The translations under genes were made by a program, and so were the position numbers. The notes under the pieces were generated by a model that was not told the origin of the DNA, made no database searches, and was given only the letters and a program-made list of their open reading frames with translations. Source: Corylus avellana (Eukaryota > Streptophyta > Magnoliopsida > Fagales > Betulaceae). Taken from it: a stretch of 64,000 bases of DNA. Positions within the stretch are counted from its first letter, which is position 1; each line of letters opens with the position of its first letter. Shown here piece after piece: positions 44,201 to 55,200 of the stretch. The stretch lies in NCBI RefSeq assembly GCF_901000735.1, contig NC_081546.1:25918529-25982528 (forward strand), written 5' to 3'.

Positions 44201-45369
44201 CTTGTCCTCCATACACGGCCCCCCTCATCTTGTATATGTGTAATCTTGTTAACTTTTCTTCTTTGGTTTGCCCACTTATGAAAGTATGCAGTGTTGCGGT
44301 CCCCATTAGAGAACCATGCTTGTTTTGCCCTTTGTTTCCACTTTAACTCCTCTTGGTCTAATATCTGAGCTATCTCCTTTTGGATCTTTTTAATCTCTGC
44401 TTGATTTTGTGGACCCTCCTGTAGTTGTTGTTTCTCTAGAAGGGCTGTCTTTTGCTTGAGCAACCTTTCCGTGGACCCAAATTTTCTGCTCCACTGCAGT
44501 AGTACGTCCCTGCATTTTTCTAGCTTAGGCAATACATGTCCTTCCCCATTTTCTTGGTTATTACCCGATTGCCATGCTCCCTTCACCACCTCTTGAAAGT
44601 CCTCTTCAAGCATCCATTTAGCCTCAAACTTGAAGCCCCTTTTCGTGTAATTTTCCCTTTCCTTGTGACGAGCAAAATTTATCAATAAGGGTTTATGGTC
44701 CGACGATCTAGCCGCCAATACTTGCACTTCCACCTCTTGAAACAAAGCACACCACTCGGTATTTGCTAGGGCCCTATCTAGCCGTTCTTTCATGAAACCT
44801 CCGTCCTCCCTAGCATTTGACCACGTGAACTTTGATCCAACATAACCTAGATCACATAGATTGCATTCCTCCAGTGTGGAACGAAATTGCTCCATTTGAC
44901 TCTCCCTCTTTTCAGCCCCTCCTCTCTTCTCAGTCATACTAACTATCTCATTATAATCACCCACACTAAGCCAAGGCTTAGGTGTTTGATTTTTGAGAAA
45001 TTTTAGTAAACTCCATGCCTCGTGTCTTCTTGCCACCTCCGGATTGCCATAGAAACCTGTAAATTTCCAATCCGCTCCTACCTCCGAAGACTTAACCACA
45101 TCATTTATATGGCGTCGAGAAAAATTTTGGATAGTCAAATCACAATCCTCCCTCCACAATAGTGCTAAACCACCACTCCTTCCAACCGAATCCACTACAA
45201 AAGAGCCCTCAAAACCAAGCTTTATACGAATCCATTCCATTTCCGTATGAGTCCTTTTTGTCTCAATGAGAAACAAAAGGTCGGGTTTCTTTTCCTTTGC
45301 TAGAAGGCAAAGGTCACGAACTGCCTTAGGGTTCCCAAGCCCCCGGCAGTTCCAACTTATTAGAATCAT
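41248..45369 (-). CDS. LINE ORF2: endonuclease / reverse transcriptase / RNase H
   Basis: A 1,373-residue polyprotein. Residues 1-230 are an apurinic-type endonuclease: WNCRG with Asn7, Glu36 in LIETK, Asp138-x-Asn140 in GDYNE, and Asp224-His225 in SDHKPL. Reverse transcriptase spans about 450-760, with Asp584 in LKLDMSKAYD, QGDPLSPYLF and the catalytic FADD at 689-692. A zinc-knuckle-like CPLC...HILWGC follows at about 1,092-1,109. RNase H occupies about 1,215-1,345 with Asp1225, Glu1266 and Asp1290. It nicks the target, copies the LINE RNA from the nick and removes the RNA strand. No stop, frameshift or missing catalytic residue is seen. A C-terminal RNase H is typical of many plant L1 elements. 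Confidence 0.96.
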   Translation of the reverse strand: MILISWNCRGLGNPKAVRDLCLLAKEKKPDLLFLIETKRTHTEMEWIRIKLGFEGSFVVDSVGRSGGLALLWREDCDLTIQNFSRRHINDVVKSSEVGADWKFTGFYGNPEVARRHEAWSLLKFLKNQTPKPWLSVGDYNEIVSMTEKRGGAEKRESQMEQFRSTLEECNLCDLGYVGSKFTWSNAREDGGFMKERLDRALANTEWCALFQEVEVQVLAARSSDHKPLLINFARHKERENYTKRGFKFEAKWMLEEDFQEVVKGAWQSGNNQENGEGHVLPKLEKCRDVLLQWSRKFGSTERLLKQKTALLEKQQLQEGPQNQAEIKKIQKEIAQILDQEELKWKQRAKQAWFSNGDRNTAYFHKWANQRRKVNKITHIQDEGGRVWRTRQGVGEAFVKYFQNLFATGGTEGTEACLEGMEQRVSGDMNDMLLANYSREEVETALKGMGPMKSPGPDGYAACFFQNSWSIVRQEVCEAVLGFLNGGNFDPSLNQTYIVLIPKKKKPSCVTEFRPISLCNVIYKIIAKTIANRLKKVLPNIISPYQSAFVPGRLITDNILVAFEALHTMNGRMRGRKGYMALKLDMSKAYDRVEWVFLERIMIKMGFDSRWVQKCMTCLRTVSYSVLVNGQAHGHITPSRGLRQGDPLSPYLFILCAEGLSHLLCKAELQRDITGLPISRGGVRINHLFFADDSLLFCRANIDEWNKMQEILKLYEGCSGQKLNREKTSLFFSKNTKVEVRAHIKALAGVQSTQSYEKYLGLPSLIGKSRVRSFHNIQGRIWDRINGWKEKFLTHAGKEVLLKSVIQAIPTYTMSVFKLPKMLCKRINSMMTRFWWGHKTNMSRVAWMGWEKMGLSKARGGLGYRDLESFNQALLAKQGWRLVQNPNSLVAQVLQSKYFPNGTFLESNLGTRPSFAWRSIWNARQLIQAGMVWRVGNGHSIHIWGDRWLPTKKTHMVQSPIRILGQDARVQELMDESTGWWNIPLIEEIFIPEEVKVICSMVICPGGQQDKLIWAGTKHGLFTVRSAYHLAKSLTEEGKGSCSTEESYGDVWRKIWALRSPRVEQLFIWKACQNVLPTKGNLYRRRITSDPLCPLCEREEETSGHILWGCPSAQDVWLECSRALQKISSEEADFLHLFEFLLGKMEETEIQLFVAVARQLWYRRNSVVFEGVMHSPAVVLQRARDQMTAFEKVKQTQEKGIITSDPNQLVMHWKKPPEGYVKLNWDASTNSREGCMGMGLIARNHEGQVLATFCGKRPYLCEAASAEALAMWKAVELCERKNWHKIILEGDAAEVVHHLRSTEDWRGVYGSLIADAKQRLHKFLAWRVEHIPRNINGVAHRLARLALSLQGENLWEADYPSCIQAFVLAEQHSD

Positions 45370-45383
45370 GGCTGTTGGCGGGG

Positions 45384-46853
45384 CTACTTAGCAGCCTCCA
45401 CCAATTCCATGATTTTTGGGTCATGCTTCCCATCACTTGCTCCAGCTTCCCTTTCTCCATCCTGCAGTAAAGCCTTTCGGGCTTTTTGAATTTTTCCACT
45501 TCCAGGACTTTCCCTTGCTTTTTTCTTCCACACTCTCAAGCTGTTCCCTGAAGGTGAACCAGCTAGCGCCTCTTCCACACCGTCTTGCCCAGGGGAAAAT
45601 TCCCTCTTTCTTTTCGGCCCAACATCTTCCACTAGTGCTACAGCCCCTGTCCCCTCATTGGATATTTGTGCAGAAAAAGTCCTTCTATTCTCCATTGGGC
45701 CCATGCCTTGGCCCACTTCTTTATCAATATGTGGATCCTTACCAGAATGAGCTGAAATCTTCTTGTCATTGCCCCTCATCTTCTCTCTCCCAGCATTAAT
45801 TCCCCTATATTGTCCGCTCCTTTTCTCCATATTAATATCAGAAGATTTCCAGCAAGATCCCCTTCGAATATCTTCCTCATTAATATCGCGCTGATTCTGC
45901 CGAGACTTCAGGGAATTCTTTTCCTTTGAGAACGAGGTAGGGATTCTTTCCTTTTTTGGGGAGCTGACTCTGCTAGGGTTTCCAGTGGAACCACTGCTCA
46001 CCGCTGCATCCCCTGTGGAAGAATTATGGGGACCTTCCGACGCCGGTTCTGCCGCCGCTGCTTGTGCACCGGCCCCCTTTTCATGTTTCGCCGTTCCACC
46101 TCCTGCCGTCTTCCTCATCTCCTCCGCCCGTAAAATCGGTCCCCATTTCTTCTCCCCTTCCAGCACATTCGCCCTCCTGCTATAATTCTCGGGACACCCT
46201 TTCGGTCCATGTAGGATTCGGCCGCAGTGAAAACAATATAGGGGAAGTTGTTCGTACTTGAGGCTTACCCACATTGACTTGCCTCCTAGCATTAAGGTTC
46301 TTCCTCTCTCAAGGGGTTGCATAAGATCTATTGTTACCCGTAGCCTGAGACTTCTACCCCAGCCTGCACCATCTCCCTCTACATCCACGTCCATCAGCTC
46401 ACCTATTGATCTTCCGATTTTGGTACCCACCGCTCTTGACATGCACAATAGGGGTAAGTCGTGAACCTGAATCCAAAAGGGCGAATGGGTGAAGTCCATC
46501 CGGGTGGGGGGGACAAATCCGTTAAACTCGTTTAGAGTCAAAATCTGCCTCTCAAAGGACCAAGGTCTTCCTGCCATCACCCTCTCCTTGATCTCCACAT
46601 CAGTAAATTCAAAAATCCACATGTTTTCTTGAATTTCCTTGAAGGAGACGCACCCTTCTGCTCGCCAGATACGACTGAGTACTGTCTTGAAGGCTTCTTT
46701 GTTGAACTTTTTTTCTGTCCAGATCCTGCCTATCAGGCAATTCTCTCCCCGTGCTCGTATCTCACCTACATCTTCTTCCGTTACGTTGATCTCCTCCAAT
46801 TCTCCTTTGGTACGTTCAATCCCTCCATGCATTTTATCACCATGTTCTGCCAT
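45384..46853 (-). CDS. LINE ORF1: DUF4283 plus CCHC zinc-knuckle RNA-binding protein
   Basis: A 489-residue protein encoded just upstream of ORF2. Residues about 38-180 match the DUF4283 fold usual in plant LINE ORF1 (IGRIWTEKKFN, MAGRPWSFERQ, FWIQVHDLP). A zinc knuckle follows, with Cys207, Cys210, His215 and Cys220 (CX2CX4HX4C). The C-terminal half is charged and low-complexity (KKERIPTSFSKEKNS, GPKRKREFSPG), as expected of an RNA-binding chaperone that coats the element's RNA. The start at 46,853 gives a leader of about 150 bp. Translation of ORF2 after this stop probably relies on reinitiation across 14 bp. Confidence 0.93.
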   Translation of the reverse strand: MAEHGDKMHGGIERTKGELEEINVTEEDVGEIRARGENCLIGRIWTEKKFNKEAFKTVLSRIWRAEGCVSFKEIQENMWIFEFTDVEIKERVMAGRPWSFERQILTLNEFNGFVPPTRMDFTHSPFWIQVHDLPLLCMSRAVGTKIGRSIGELMDVDVEGDGAGWGRSLRLRVTIDLMQPLERGRTLMLGGKSMWVSLKYEQLPLYCFHCGRILHGPKGCPENYSRRANVLEGEKKWGPILRAEEMRKTAGGGTAKHEKGAGAQAAAAEPASEGPHNSSTGDAAVSSGSTGNPSRVSSPKKERIPTSFSKEKNSLKSRQNQRDINEEDIRRGSCWKSSDINMEKRSGQYRGINAGREKMRGNDKKISAHSGKDPHIDKEVGQGMGPMENRRTFSAQISNEGTGAVALVEDVGPKRKREFSPGQDGVEEALAGSPSGNSLRVWKKKARESPGSGKIQKARKALLQDGEREAGASDGKHDPKIMELVEAAK

Positions 46854-47020
46854 CGGTTCTTTCTGTTCGGAGATAACTCCACAATCACTCCACTTCCTCT
46901 TAGGATTGGAGACTAAACCTCTACACCAGCAACTTCCGTTGGGATGCCAAACACAGATCCCGATGGAGCTCTAATGAGAGGACAGGACCTTACGAAAACG
47001 GTGTACACAATTAATTCTTT

Positions 47021-47378
47021 GAATTCAATGTAAAATTTCCAAAATAAAGAATAATCAATTTGAATAAATAATAATTTATAAATTAAAATAGAAAATCAAG
47101 ACAAAAACCGTAAAGGGAAGAACAAAACCACAGAAAAGAAAAAAAAAAAAAAATATTGATATAATAGATTATTTTTCTTTATATTTTTTCCGGTTTGAAT
47201 GAAACCTTAAAAGCAAAGAAATACTCAAGAATAATCAATTTGAATTAAAAATAATATATAAGGATACAAAACGAAAAAAAAAAAAACTAATATAATAGAA
47301 AAGAGTTATCATTTTCTATATACTTTTTTCCATTATAGGATTTTTTTTTCTCTTTTGATATTTTCCAGAGGAATGATA
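47021..47378. other. AT-rich sequence right of the LINE
   Basis: No gene. Imperfect repeats of AATAATCAATTTGAAT near 47,049 and 47,230. Confidence 0.5.
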
Positions 47379-47709
47379 GGACCAAATTTTTTTACCCAAC
47401 AAAAGTCCAACTTTTGTCTTTACAAAATAAAAAATGGAAAAGATGTCTAAAGCAACCCTATTTATTTTTTGTCTTTATTTTATTTGGTATTTTAAAAAAA
47501 AATTAAAATGGTATTTTTTTTTTCATCATAATGTCATTTTTTTTAAGAAAATGTCATTATTATGAAGAAAAATACCATTTTTCATTAAAAAAAAAAAAAC
47601 TAAATAAAAGAAAGGCTAAAAATAAATAGGGTTGCTTGAGACGTTTTTTTCATTTTTTATTTTTAAAAAAGATAAAAGTTGAACTTTTGTTGGGCAAAAA
47701 AGTTGGGCC
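47379..47709. mobile_element. Foldback MITE, about 331 bp
   Basis: The left arm (GGACCAAATTTTTTTACCCA, CAAAAGTCCAACTTTTGTC, GCAACCCTATTTATTTTT) is complementary over its length to the right arm ending GGGCAAAAAAGTTGGGCC. The centre is near 47,545. No coding capacity. Confidence 0.75.
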
Positions 47710-49246
47710 TTTAACATTTGCTTATTTTCCTACCCACTCCATAATATTGATCAAGACCAAGACCCATTAAGCATTAAATATCTCTTTTATACATGAATTT
47801 GTCATGATTACATACTAATAGCCCGCTAGCTTTTGCTAGATACAATAGTCGACTAAAAACTTGACACCTCCTATGCTTTTCTTGAAAAATATAAGCTTAA
47901 GCCCACACAACACAAGACTATCAGGCCCGACGTCATGGACCGTTTTTGATCGGCCTCATCAAAGTGCTACCTCCTCCACTAAAAATTCGCCACCTCAGCC
48001 ATGTTACGCTCCAAAAAACATAACAAAAAATATCAGCCCCACACCACACCACGATAATACATCGGGGGACAAAAAAAAACTCTTTATTGCTCCCAATCTC
48101 TGAAACCCTAAAAAATCAAAAAAGCTCTAGCTCCGCGAATTCTTCAGGTGCTTCAATTTATTTTTCATTTCCTCTCCAATTCGCTCTAATTTTCGCAATC
48201 GTATGTGATTGTGTGTTTGCTTATATACACGCGGAAAACCCTTACCTTTTCTCTCCTCTATTTGATTTTGATTTTTCTGCTAATCTATCTCTCCCTCTCT
48301 ATATATACGAGTGTCTGCGTTAGAGAAATCAGGGAAATCATAATTTGACGTATTAAAGAGCAGATTTGAACAATATCTATCTATATATCATAAAGTTAGG
48401 ATAAAATTGATATAGTGAATCAGCTATATGTCGTTGTTAGAAATTTACTTTTTAGGTGAAATGTGTATATATATATATCTTGCGCGTTCTTTTGTTTTGC
48501 TTGCTTTTGAAATTGAAATATGTATTGCTCAGCCAAATTGAATTTTTAGGACATAAATTTGGTTTTAAATGTCTCTTATCATAATCATAGGTGATGCATG
48601 GTTAAAGTATTATCGGCCTTCTTTATGTGTTCGGATTAGGTTATTGAGAAATTCTGCCTTTCTGTGTTCTGTTTGACTTGAATAGGTGATTCTTTTGGTT
48701 TGTACTCATGGTTAGTTTTCAATTTGTTGTTGTTGTCACCTCTGTTTTTGCTTGCTCTGGCTTGTGTTTGGGTCTTTTAAAATGTAATTTGTGCTTCTGA
48801 AAAAGTAAATTGAAAAAGGCATTCTGGGAACTTATTTTACAATTTTTCTGACCATAAAGGGTCCGATACAACAAATTGGGTTTTTAGTATCCAGAATGCA
48901 TTTTTAGTACCATAAATTTGGGTTCACAATTTATTGTTCTATTTCTGTTAGACAAGAATTGAGACAACAAGTGCGGGAAACAACTTCACAGAATTAGAGA
49001 AGAAACCCATCCAACTGTATATTTAGACTCTGTTATATGTAGTATGTATACTGCTATAATACACAAGGCATGCATGCCAGGAAAAAGGAAATCATATTAA
49101 TATTGGAAAGTGAAATCATATTAATATTGTAAAGGAGAAGTCAATTTTATTGAAGTACATACTTCTATGTCAGAGAACCTGACTATGAAATGGGTTTGTT
49201 TATAGCGATCCTTAGGCCTAAACGTTTTCTTGGTGTTCTTCCATAG
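47710..49246 (+). promoter_or_regulatory. Candidate 5' region of the kinesin gene
   Basis: A leader-like stretch at about 48,050-48,146 (TCTGAAACCCTAAAAAATC, then CTCTAGCTCCGCG) ends at a possible donor TTCAG|GTGCTT. About 1.1 kb later, TTCCATAG|GGTGGGG opens the first recognisable coding exon. The interval could be a 5'UTR intron, but no coding exon for the missing N-terminus was found in it. Inference. Confidence 0.3.
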
Positions 49247-49264
49247 GGTGGGGTTACTGTTCGA

Positions 49265-52200
49265 ATGGCAGATGTTGCTGGAAATGTACTGCTGCTAACA
49301 ATGGAGGGTGCCGATGCAACAAAACTGTTCCAGATAATTTTGAAGTACATGGGAGTTGATTCATCTGATCGAGTTACTTCAGCAAATTTAGATGAACGGA
49401 TTGAGCTTGTTGGAAAATTATACAAGCATACTCTGAAAAGTTCAGAGCTCCGAGATGAACTTTTTGTGCAGATTTTAAAACAAACAAGATGTAATCCTGA
49501 TAGGTATGCCTCTAATTTGATACTCAGTTTTTATGATTAATAAATTTGGGGCCTGTAATTATAGTGTTGGGATGGTAACGAACAAAATGCCCCACTCCTT
49601 GAAATTCGTAATTGTTACAGGATCTCCTTTGTTGAGCCTTTTATGAAGCGATGCCTCCAAATACACTGGCCAACCTTTCCAATTACAACCACTATCATTT
49701 CTATGAATGATTGATTCTGCCTCCAAATACATGGCCAACCTTTCCAATTAGAACTACTATCATTTCTATGCTTGATTCTGTTTATCACACTTGATTTTGC
49801 TATTACAGGCAATACTTGCTCAAAGCATGGGAGTTGATGTATTTGTGTGCTTATTCCATGCCTCCTAGTAAGGACATTGGTGGATATCTATCAGAGTATG
49901 TTCATATTGTGGCCCATGGTGTGGGTATGGATTCCGAGGTTCAAGTGCTTGCATTAAAAACATTAAGTGCTTTGAAGCATGCTGTTAAGGCTGGTCCCAG
50001 GCATACAATACCAGCTCAAGAGGAGATTGAGGCTCTTTTAACTGGTCGAAAACTTACAACTATAGTATTTTTCTTGGATGAAACTTTTAAAGAAATCACG
50101 TATGACATGGCAACCACTGTGGCTGATGCTGTTGAGGTACTTTTAAGCCTTCTTTATTGTTAGGTCCATCTGAATGTTTGTATCTATCTGTGTATGTGCT
50201 TTTTTGTTGAGGTACTTTTATACTCTTTCAAGATAGGCTTATTTTTAAGTCGTTTGTATGCACCTTTTTGTTCTTTATTGAGTTTTAAAGCACTTCACAT
50301 CAATTAAATTCATTTATATCCATTTCAGGAGCTTGCATGGATAATTAAACTGTCAGCATACTCTAGCTTTAGTCTGTTTGAATGCCGTAAAGTTGTTACG
50401 GGCTCTAAATCACCTGATCCTGGGAATGGTATCGATTCTATTTACTTCTTGATTGTTTCTATGAGTCAGATTTACAGAAATAGTCATCTATTCTGGACTT
50501 TGTTGTCATGCAGAGGAGTATATTGCGCTAGATGATAACAAATACATTGGCGATCTGCTAGCGGAATTCAAGGCAGCAAAGGATCAAACTGAAGCAGAAA
50601 ATTTGCATTGCAACCTGACATTTAAAAAAAAGCTATTTCGTGAATCAGATGAAGCTGTGACAGATCCAATGTTTGTGCGGTTGTCCTATGTTCAAGTATG
50701 TAATTTCTTATTTCAATGACTAGTGATGCTCATTTTGAAGTTTACCGTACTGCCTGGTCAACATTATGAAAGTGCCTTCTCGTCTTTAAGTAGAAAATGT
50801 TGCTTTCATCAATGAGAGATGTATCGTTGATGTCCTAACTAAACGGTTTTCATTGTTACTTTTTTAGATTGTTGATATATAATTATTTTGTTACAGTTGC
50901 AACATGATTATATATCGGGCAATTATCCTGTTGGAAGGGATGATGCTGCGCAGCTGTCTGCACTGCAGATCTTGGTTGAGATTGGATTTGTTGATAACCC
51001 TGAATCATGCACGTGAGTTTTTGTTACTATGTCTTACTCCATTTTATTGCTCTTTCCTTTCTTTGTCGCTTATGCTTTTATGGTGTTTAACTTGCTGTCG
51101 TATTCATAGTGATTAGAAACACAGGGGAGTTCTTTTTACTTATCAATTTCCATAACCAGTTGTTTTGTACTATAATAATTTTGAATTTGTTGAGTAAATG
51201 TTTTCAGCGACTGGAATTCACTTTTGGAACGATTCCTTCCGAGACAAAATGCTATAAACCTAGCAAAGCGGGAATGGGAATTGGATATTCTTTCTCGTTA
51301 CCGTTCTATGGTAAGAATTACAATTTTTAAATGAGTAACTTGCTCCAAAGGGAAATTGTGTTATTAGTCCAGTTGGCATTCTTCGCGTAAGTTTCCTTGT
51401 AATTTTACTATGAAGTATTTGCAAGATATTTCAACTCATTAGTATAAGATCTTATTATTTTATTTTAAATAATAACTCCTTGTAATTGTGTTATTAGTCA
51501 TGCCACAAAGTTTCCTCAACTTGCTTGCTTGTTGGAATCGGGGGGGGGGTAGGGATATCTCTAACGTCATTTGGAGGATGGTTCTTTTGTGCATCACCTG
51601 GTGTATTTGGCGGGAGAGGAATGCTAGAACTTTTGAGGATAAGGAGTGTTCGGTGGATGGGATGAGGAAGAATATGATATCTATGCTACACTTGTGGACG
51701 TTGGCTCACCACCATATTGTTGTCCCGACTATAGAAGCGTTCCTGAATATGTGCTCTTTGTATATTCTGTATGGGTTTCTCTTGTATATATTTTTGCATT
51801 AGGGTTGCGCCCCTCTGTGCTCTTTGAATAATATTCACATTAATTATCCAAAAAAAAAGATCTTATTATTTTATTTTAGCTTTTTGAGACCTCTCTACTT
51901 AAAAAAAATATGTACTTATGCTATCACTGTAAGTTCAACTAATTGCAACAATTCCTAACTTAAAATTTTATATTTGCTGTCTACTAGGAACATTTGACAA
52001 AAGACGATGCGAGACAACAATTTCTGCGGATATTGAGGACACTTCTCTATGGGAATTCAGTGTTTTTTAGTGTTCGCAAGATTGATGATCCTATTGGACT
52101 TTTGCCAGGACGAATAATTTTAGGCATTAATACGAGGGGGGTAAGTCTTAAGTTATAAATTTTATGCACAGATTACAACATTGTTTTTGGCATTGTGGCC

Positions 52201-55200
52201 TTCCATTTACTCTACGTTTTTTTTTTGTTCATTGGCCCGTAGGTACATTTTTTTTGTCCAGTTCCAAGGGAGTATCTATTTTCTGCCGAGTTACGAGACA
52301 TAATGCAATTTGATAGGAGCAATACTGTTATTTCTTTTAAGATGAAAGTTGCAAATGTTCCTCATATATTTCAATTTGATACCAAGCAGGTTTTGATCAC
52401 CTCTCTTATTTATACACCAATATTCCAGTACTAGAATTTCTCGGCCTCTAAACTATTTTGTAGTTTCATATCTTAGTAGTGATTTCTCCATTGTTGTAGG
52501 GGGAAGAAATATGTGTTGCTCTTCAGACACAAATAGATGATGACATGTTGCGATGCTACTCTAAAGCCCGCTCTTCTGCTAGCAGTTCGATTAGTGGAGA
52601 TCTTCCTCCCAACGTGGAAGTGCATAGGATACGGGTTCAGGACTTGCCTAAAGCTCCTAAAAAATCTCAAAGGAATGTTAATGAAGTAAGACTTCAAATG
52701 AAATTCATACCATGCCAAACTATTGAAATCTATACTTGCTCAACTAAAGTAACACCAAGGTCCGACAATTGAGCTATATAGGCAAACCTTTATTTATTTA
52801 TTTATTTTTTATAATTAATGTGAATATTATTGAAAAAGTGCAGACTCCCATGACGACCGCACTTAAATTCACCCGTCCCCATTCCGTCAACTTGATATTC
52901 GGACTCTCATCAGCTGAACTTAACTCGTATGATTTTGATTCCATGTAAAAATAACCCACGTAACCCATCGTAAAATAAAATGCTGCTTTCTCCTTGGAAG
53001 ATGTGAAGCACCCAAATTATATTCAGCTTATATATAGGTAACTGCACCATCTAAGCTTTTTTTTTTTCTTAAACAACCTCAGGTTAGCTAAGACTAAATA
53101 TTTCATGATTGCTTGGACCCTTTTGCTCTTGATGGACTGATACATGTACTGAATACTCATATCATCAAGTTGACCCTGGGTCTGGAACCTGGGTGTTCTA
53201 TTAGGTGGCACTGCTGGAGAAAAAAAGCATGGAAGCAAGGTTGGCCCAGTTGGGGGATCTTATGATAGAGATGAATACCAAAAAAGATTTGATTGGGGCT
53301 GATACCCAGGTAAAGTTTGTTGGAAATGAATTTCATGCTTCAAATATAGATGTATCTGTTAGAGTTAATTCATGTGTAAAAGATAATCTCTTTTATCAGC
53401 ATAGTGGGGTTTCTATGTGATGGGCAAATAAATCTTGGATTATGGGTGGTGTTCAACGCAGTTGTTACAAAAGCTCCAAGGCGAGTTAAAACTTCGTAGT
53501 GAGGAGTTGCATGCAGCAGAAGATACTATGAATAAGCTGGTTAATGAAAAAATATCATTGGAAGAAATGATATCTGGACTTGAAAAGAAGAAAGCTGATG
53601 AGGTATTACTGTTTATACTTGAATTTGGTGTTAGGAACCTCTATTGTTTTCACGGGTTATGAATTTATATACATAGTAATTATTGAAATGCAGATAGGTT
53701 TTCTTGAGAAAAAATTTGAGCAAGAACGTAAAGCCTTAAAGTTTCAAGTACTTGAACTTGAAAAGAAGCTTGAAGGGGTCACACAAGAGTTGGCTGTTGT
53801 TGAGTTAACTCTTGCTGTCAGGAACTCTGATTTGGCTTCATTACAAAATAATCTAGAGGAATTAGAGGCATTGAGAGAAATGAAAGCGGTTTGATTCTTT
53901 TCATCTTATTCCTAATTCTTTGTCTCAGTTTCTACTTTAATTGCATCACAATATTTCAGGCCTTGATATGAATGTATTTTCAACGGAGTACATTTTGCTT
54001 ATTACTTTCTACTTGCTTTTAGGACATCGATACAAAAAATGAGCAAACTGCTGCCATTTTGAAGAGGCAAGAGGCTCAACTTGCTGAGTTGGAAGTGCTT
54101 TATAAGGAGGAACAAGTTTTAAGAAAGCGTTACTTTAATACTATTGAAGGTTGGCATTTTCTAAAACCTTTAAAATGGAGTGCATTTTCAATAGCATTAG
54201 ATGTGTTGGTCTTTATTTTTGTTAGTCTTGAAGAATCTTTATAAATGACGTGAGCAAAATATTTGTCCCTTTGATACATTTCAGATATGAAAGGTAAGAT
54301 CAGAGTTTTTTGTCGATTAAGACCTCTTAATGAGAAAGAGACTGCTGAAAAAGAAAGGGATGCACTCACAAGTCCTGATGAGTTTACAGTTGAACATCCA
54401 TGGAAAGATGATAAGGCCAAGCAGCATATATACGATCATGTATTTGATGGCAGTGCTACCCAAGAAGACGTGTTTGAGAATACAAGGGCAAGTTTGATTG
54501 AGTTTGAATACATTATCAACTTAGGGGATCTTAGCTTGTAATTTTCTCATATATCTATATTCGAATTTTAATATACTTTTGTTATTACAATGCAGCATTT
54601 GGTGCAATCTGCTGTAGATGGGTATAATGTGTGCATATTTGCTTATGGTCAAACTGGTTCTGGAAAGACATTTACAATATATGGATCTGAAAACAATCCT
54701 GGACTTACTCCCCGAGCTACAGCAGAACTATTTAAAATTACAAGACGAGATGGCAACAAGTTCTCATTTTCATTGAAGGTGATTTTTCCCAATGCCATAT
54801 ATTGAAGTGTTATTACAGCTTAAATTTATAAATTATTTGTTCAGTAAACTTTTGCATCAATTGTATGATTCAATTTATTTAGGAGTTTGAATGTTACAAC
54901 CCTCATCCAAAATCAAGTTGTAGTTGTAGCTCTCTTACTGTTCCTCATCTGCATGATAATATTTCTAATTAGTTGGCCATCTGTATGATTTGTATATATT
55001 GTCTTAGAATTGATATCTATTTTGTATTAATGCAGGCATATATGGTGGAGTTATACCAAGATACACTTATAGATCTTCTTTTACCAACAAATGCTCAACG
55101 CTTAAGATTGGATATTAAGAAAGATTTAGAGGTAAGTGTTGTTAACCAGTGGCCTTGTGATTTACATTCCTATGAGAAATATTATTTTCGTTTCAATCTA

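Larger units (their letters stand above)
41198..47020 (-). mobile_element. Full-length L1-type LINE with target duplications
   Basis: About 5.8 kb between perfect 17-bp target duplications TACACAATTAATTCTTT at 41,198-41,214 and 47,004-47,020. The minus-strand order is a 5'UTR of about 150 bp, ORF1, a 14-bp spacer, ORF2, a 3'UTR of only about 30 bp and a poly(A) (the poly(T) ending near 41,230). Both ORFs are uninterrupted and the duplications are unmutated, so the insertion is recent and possibly still able to move. Confidence 0.95.

Noticed and set aside
41376..46974. Many plus-strand frames of 60-130 codons across the LINE
   Set aside because: Antisense shadows of the minus-strand LINE ORFs.
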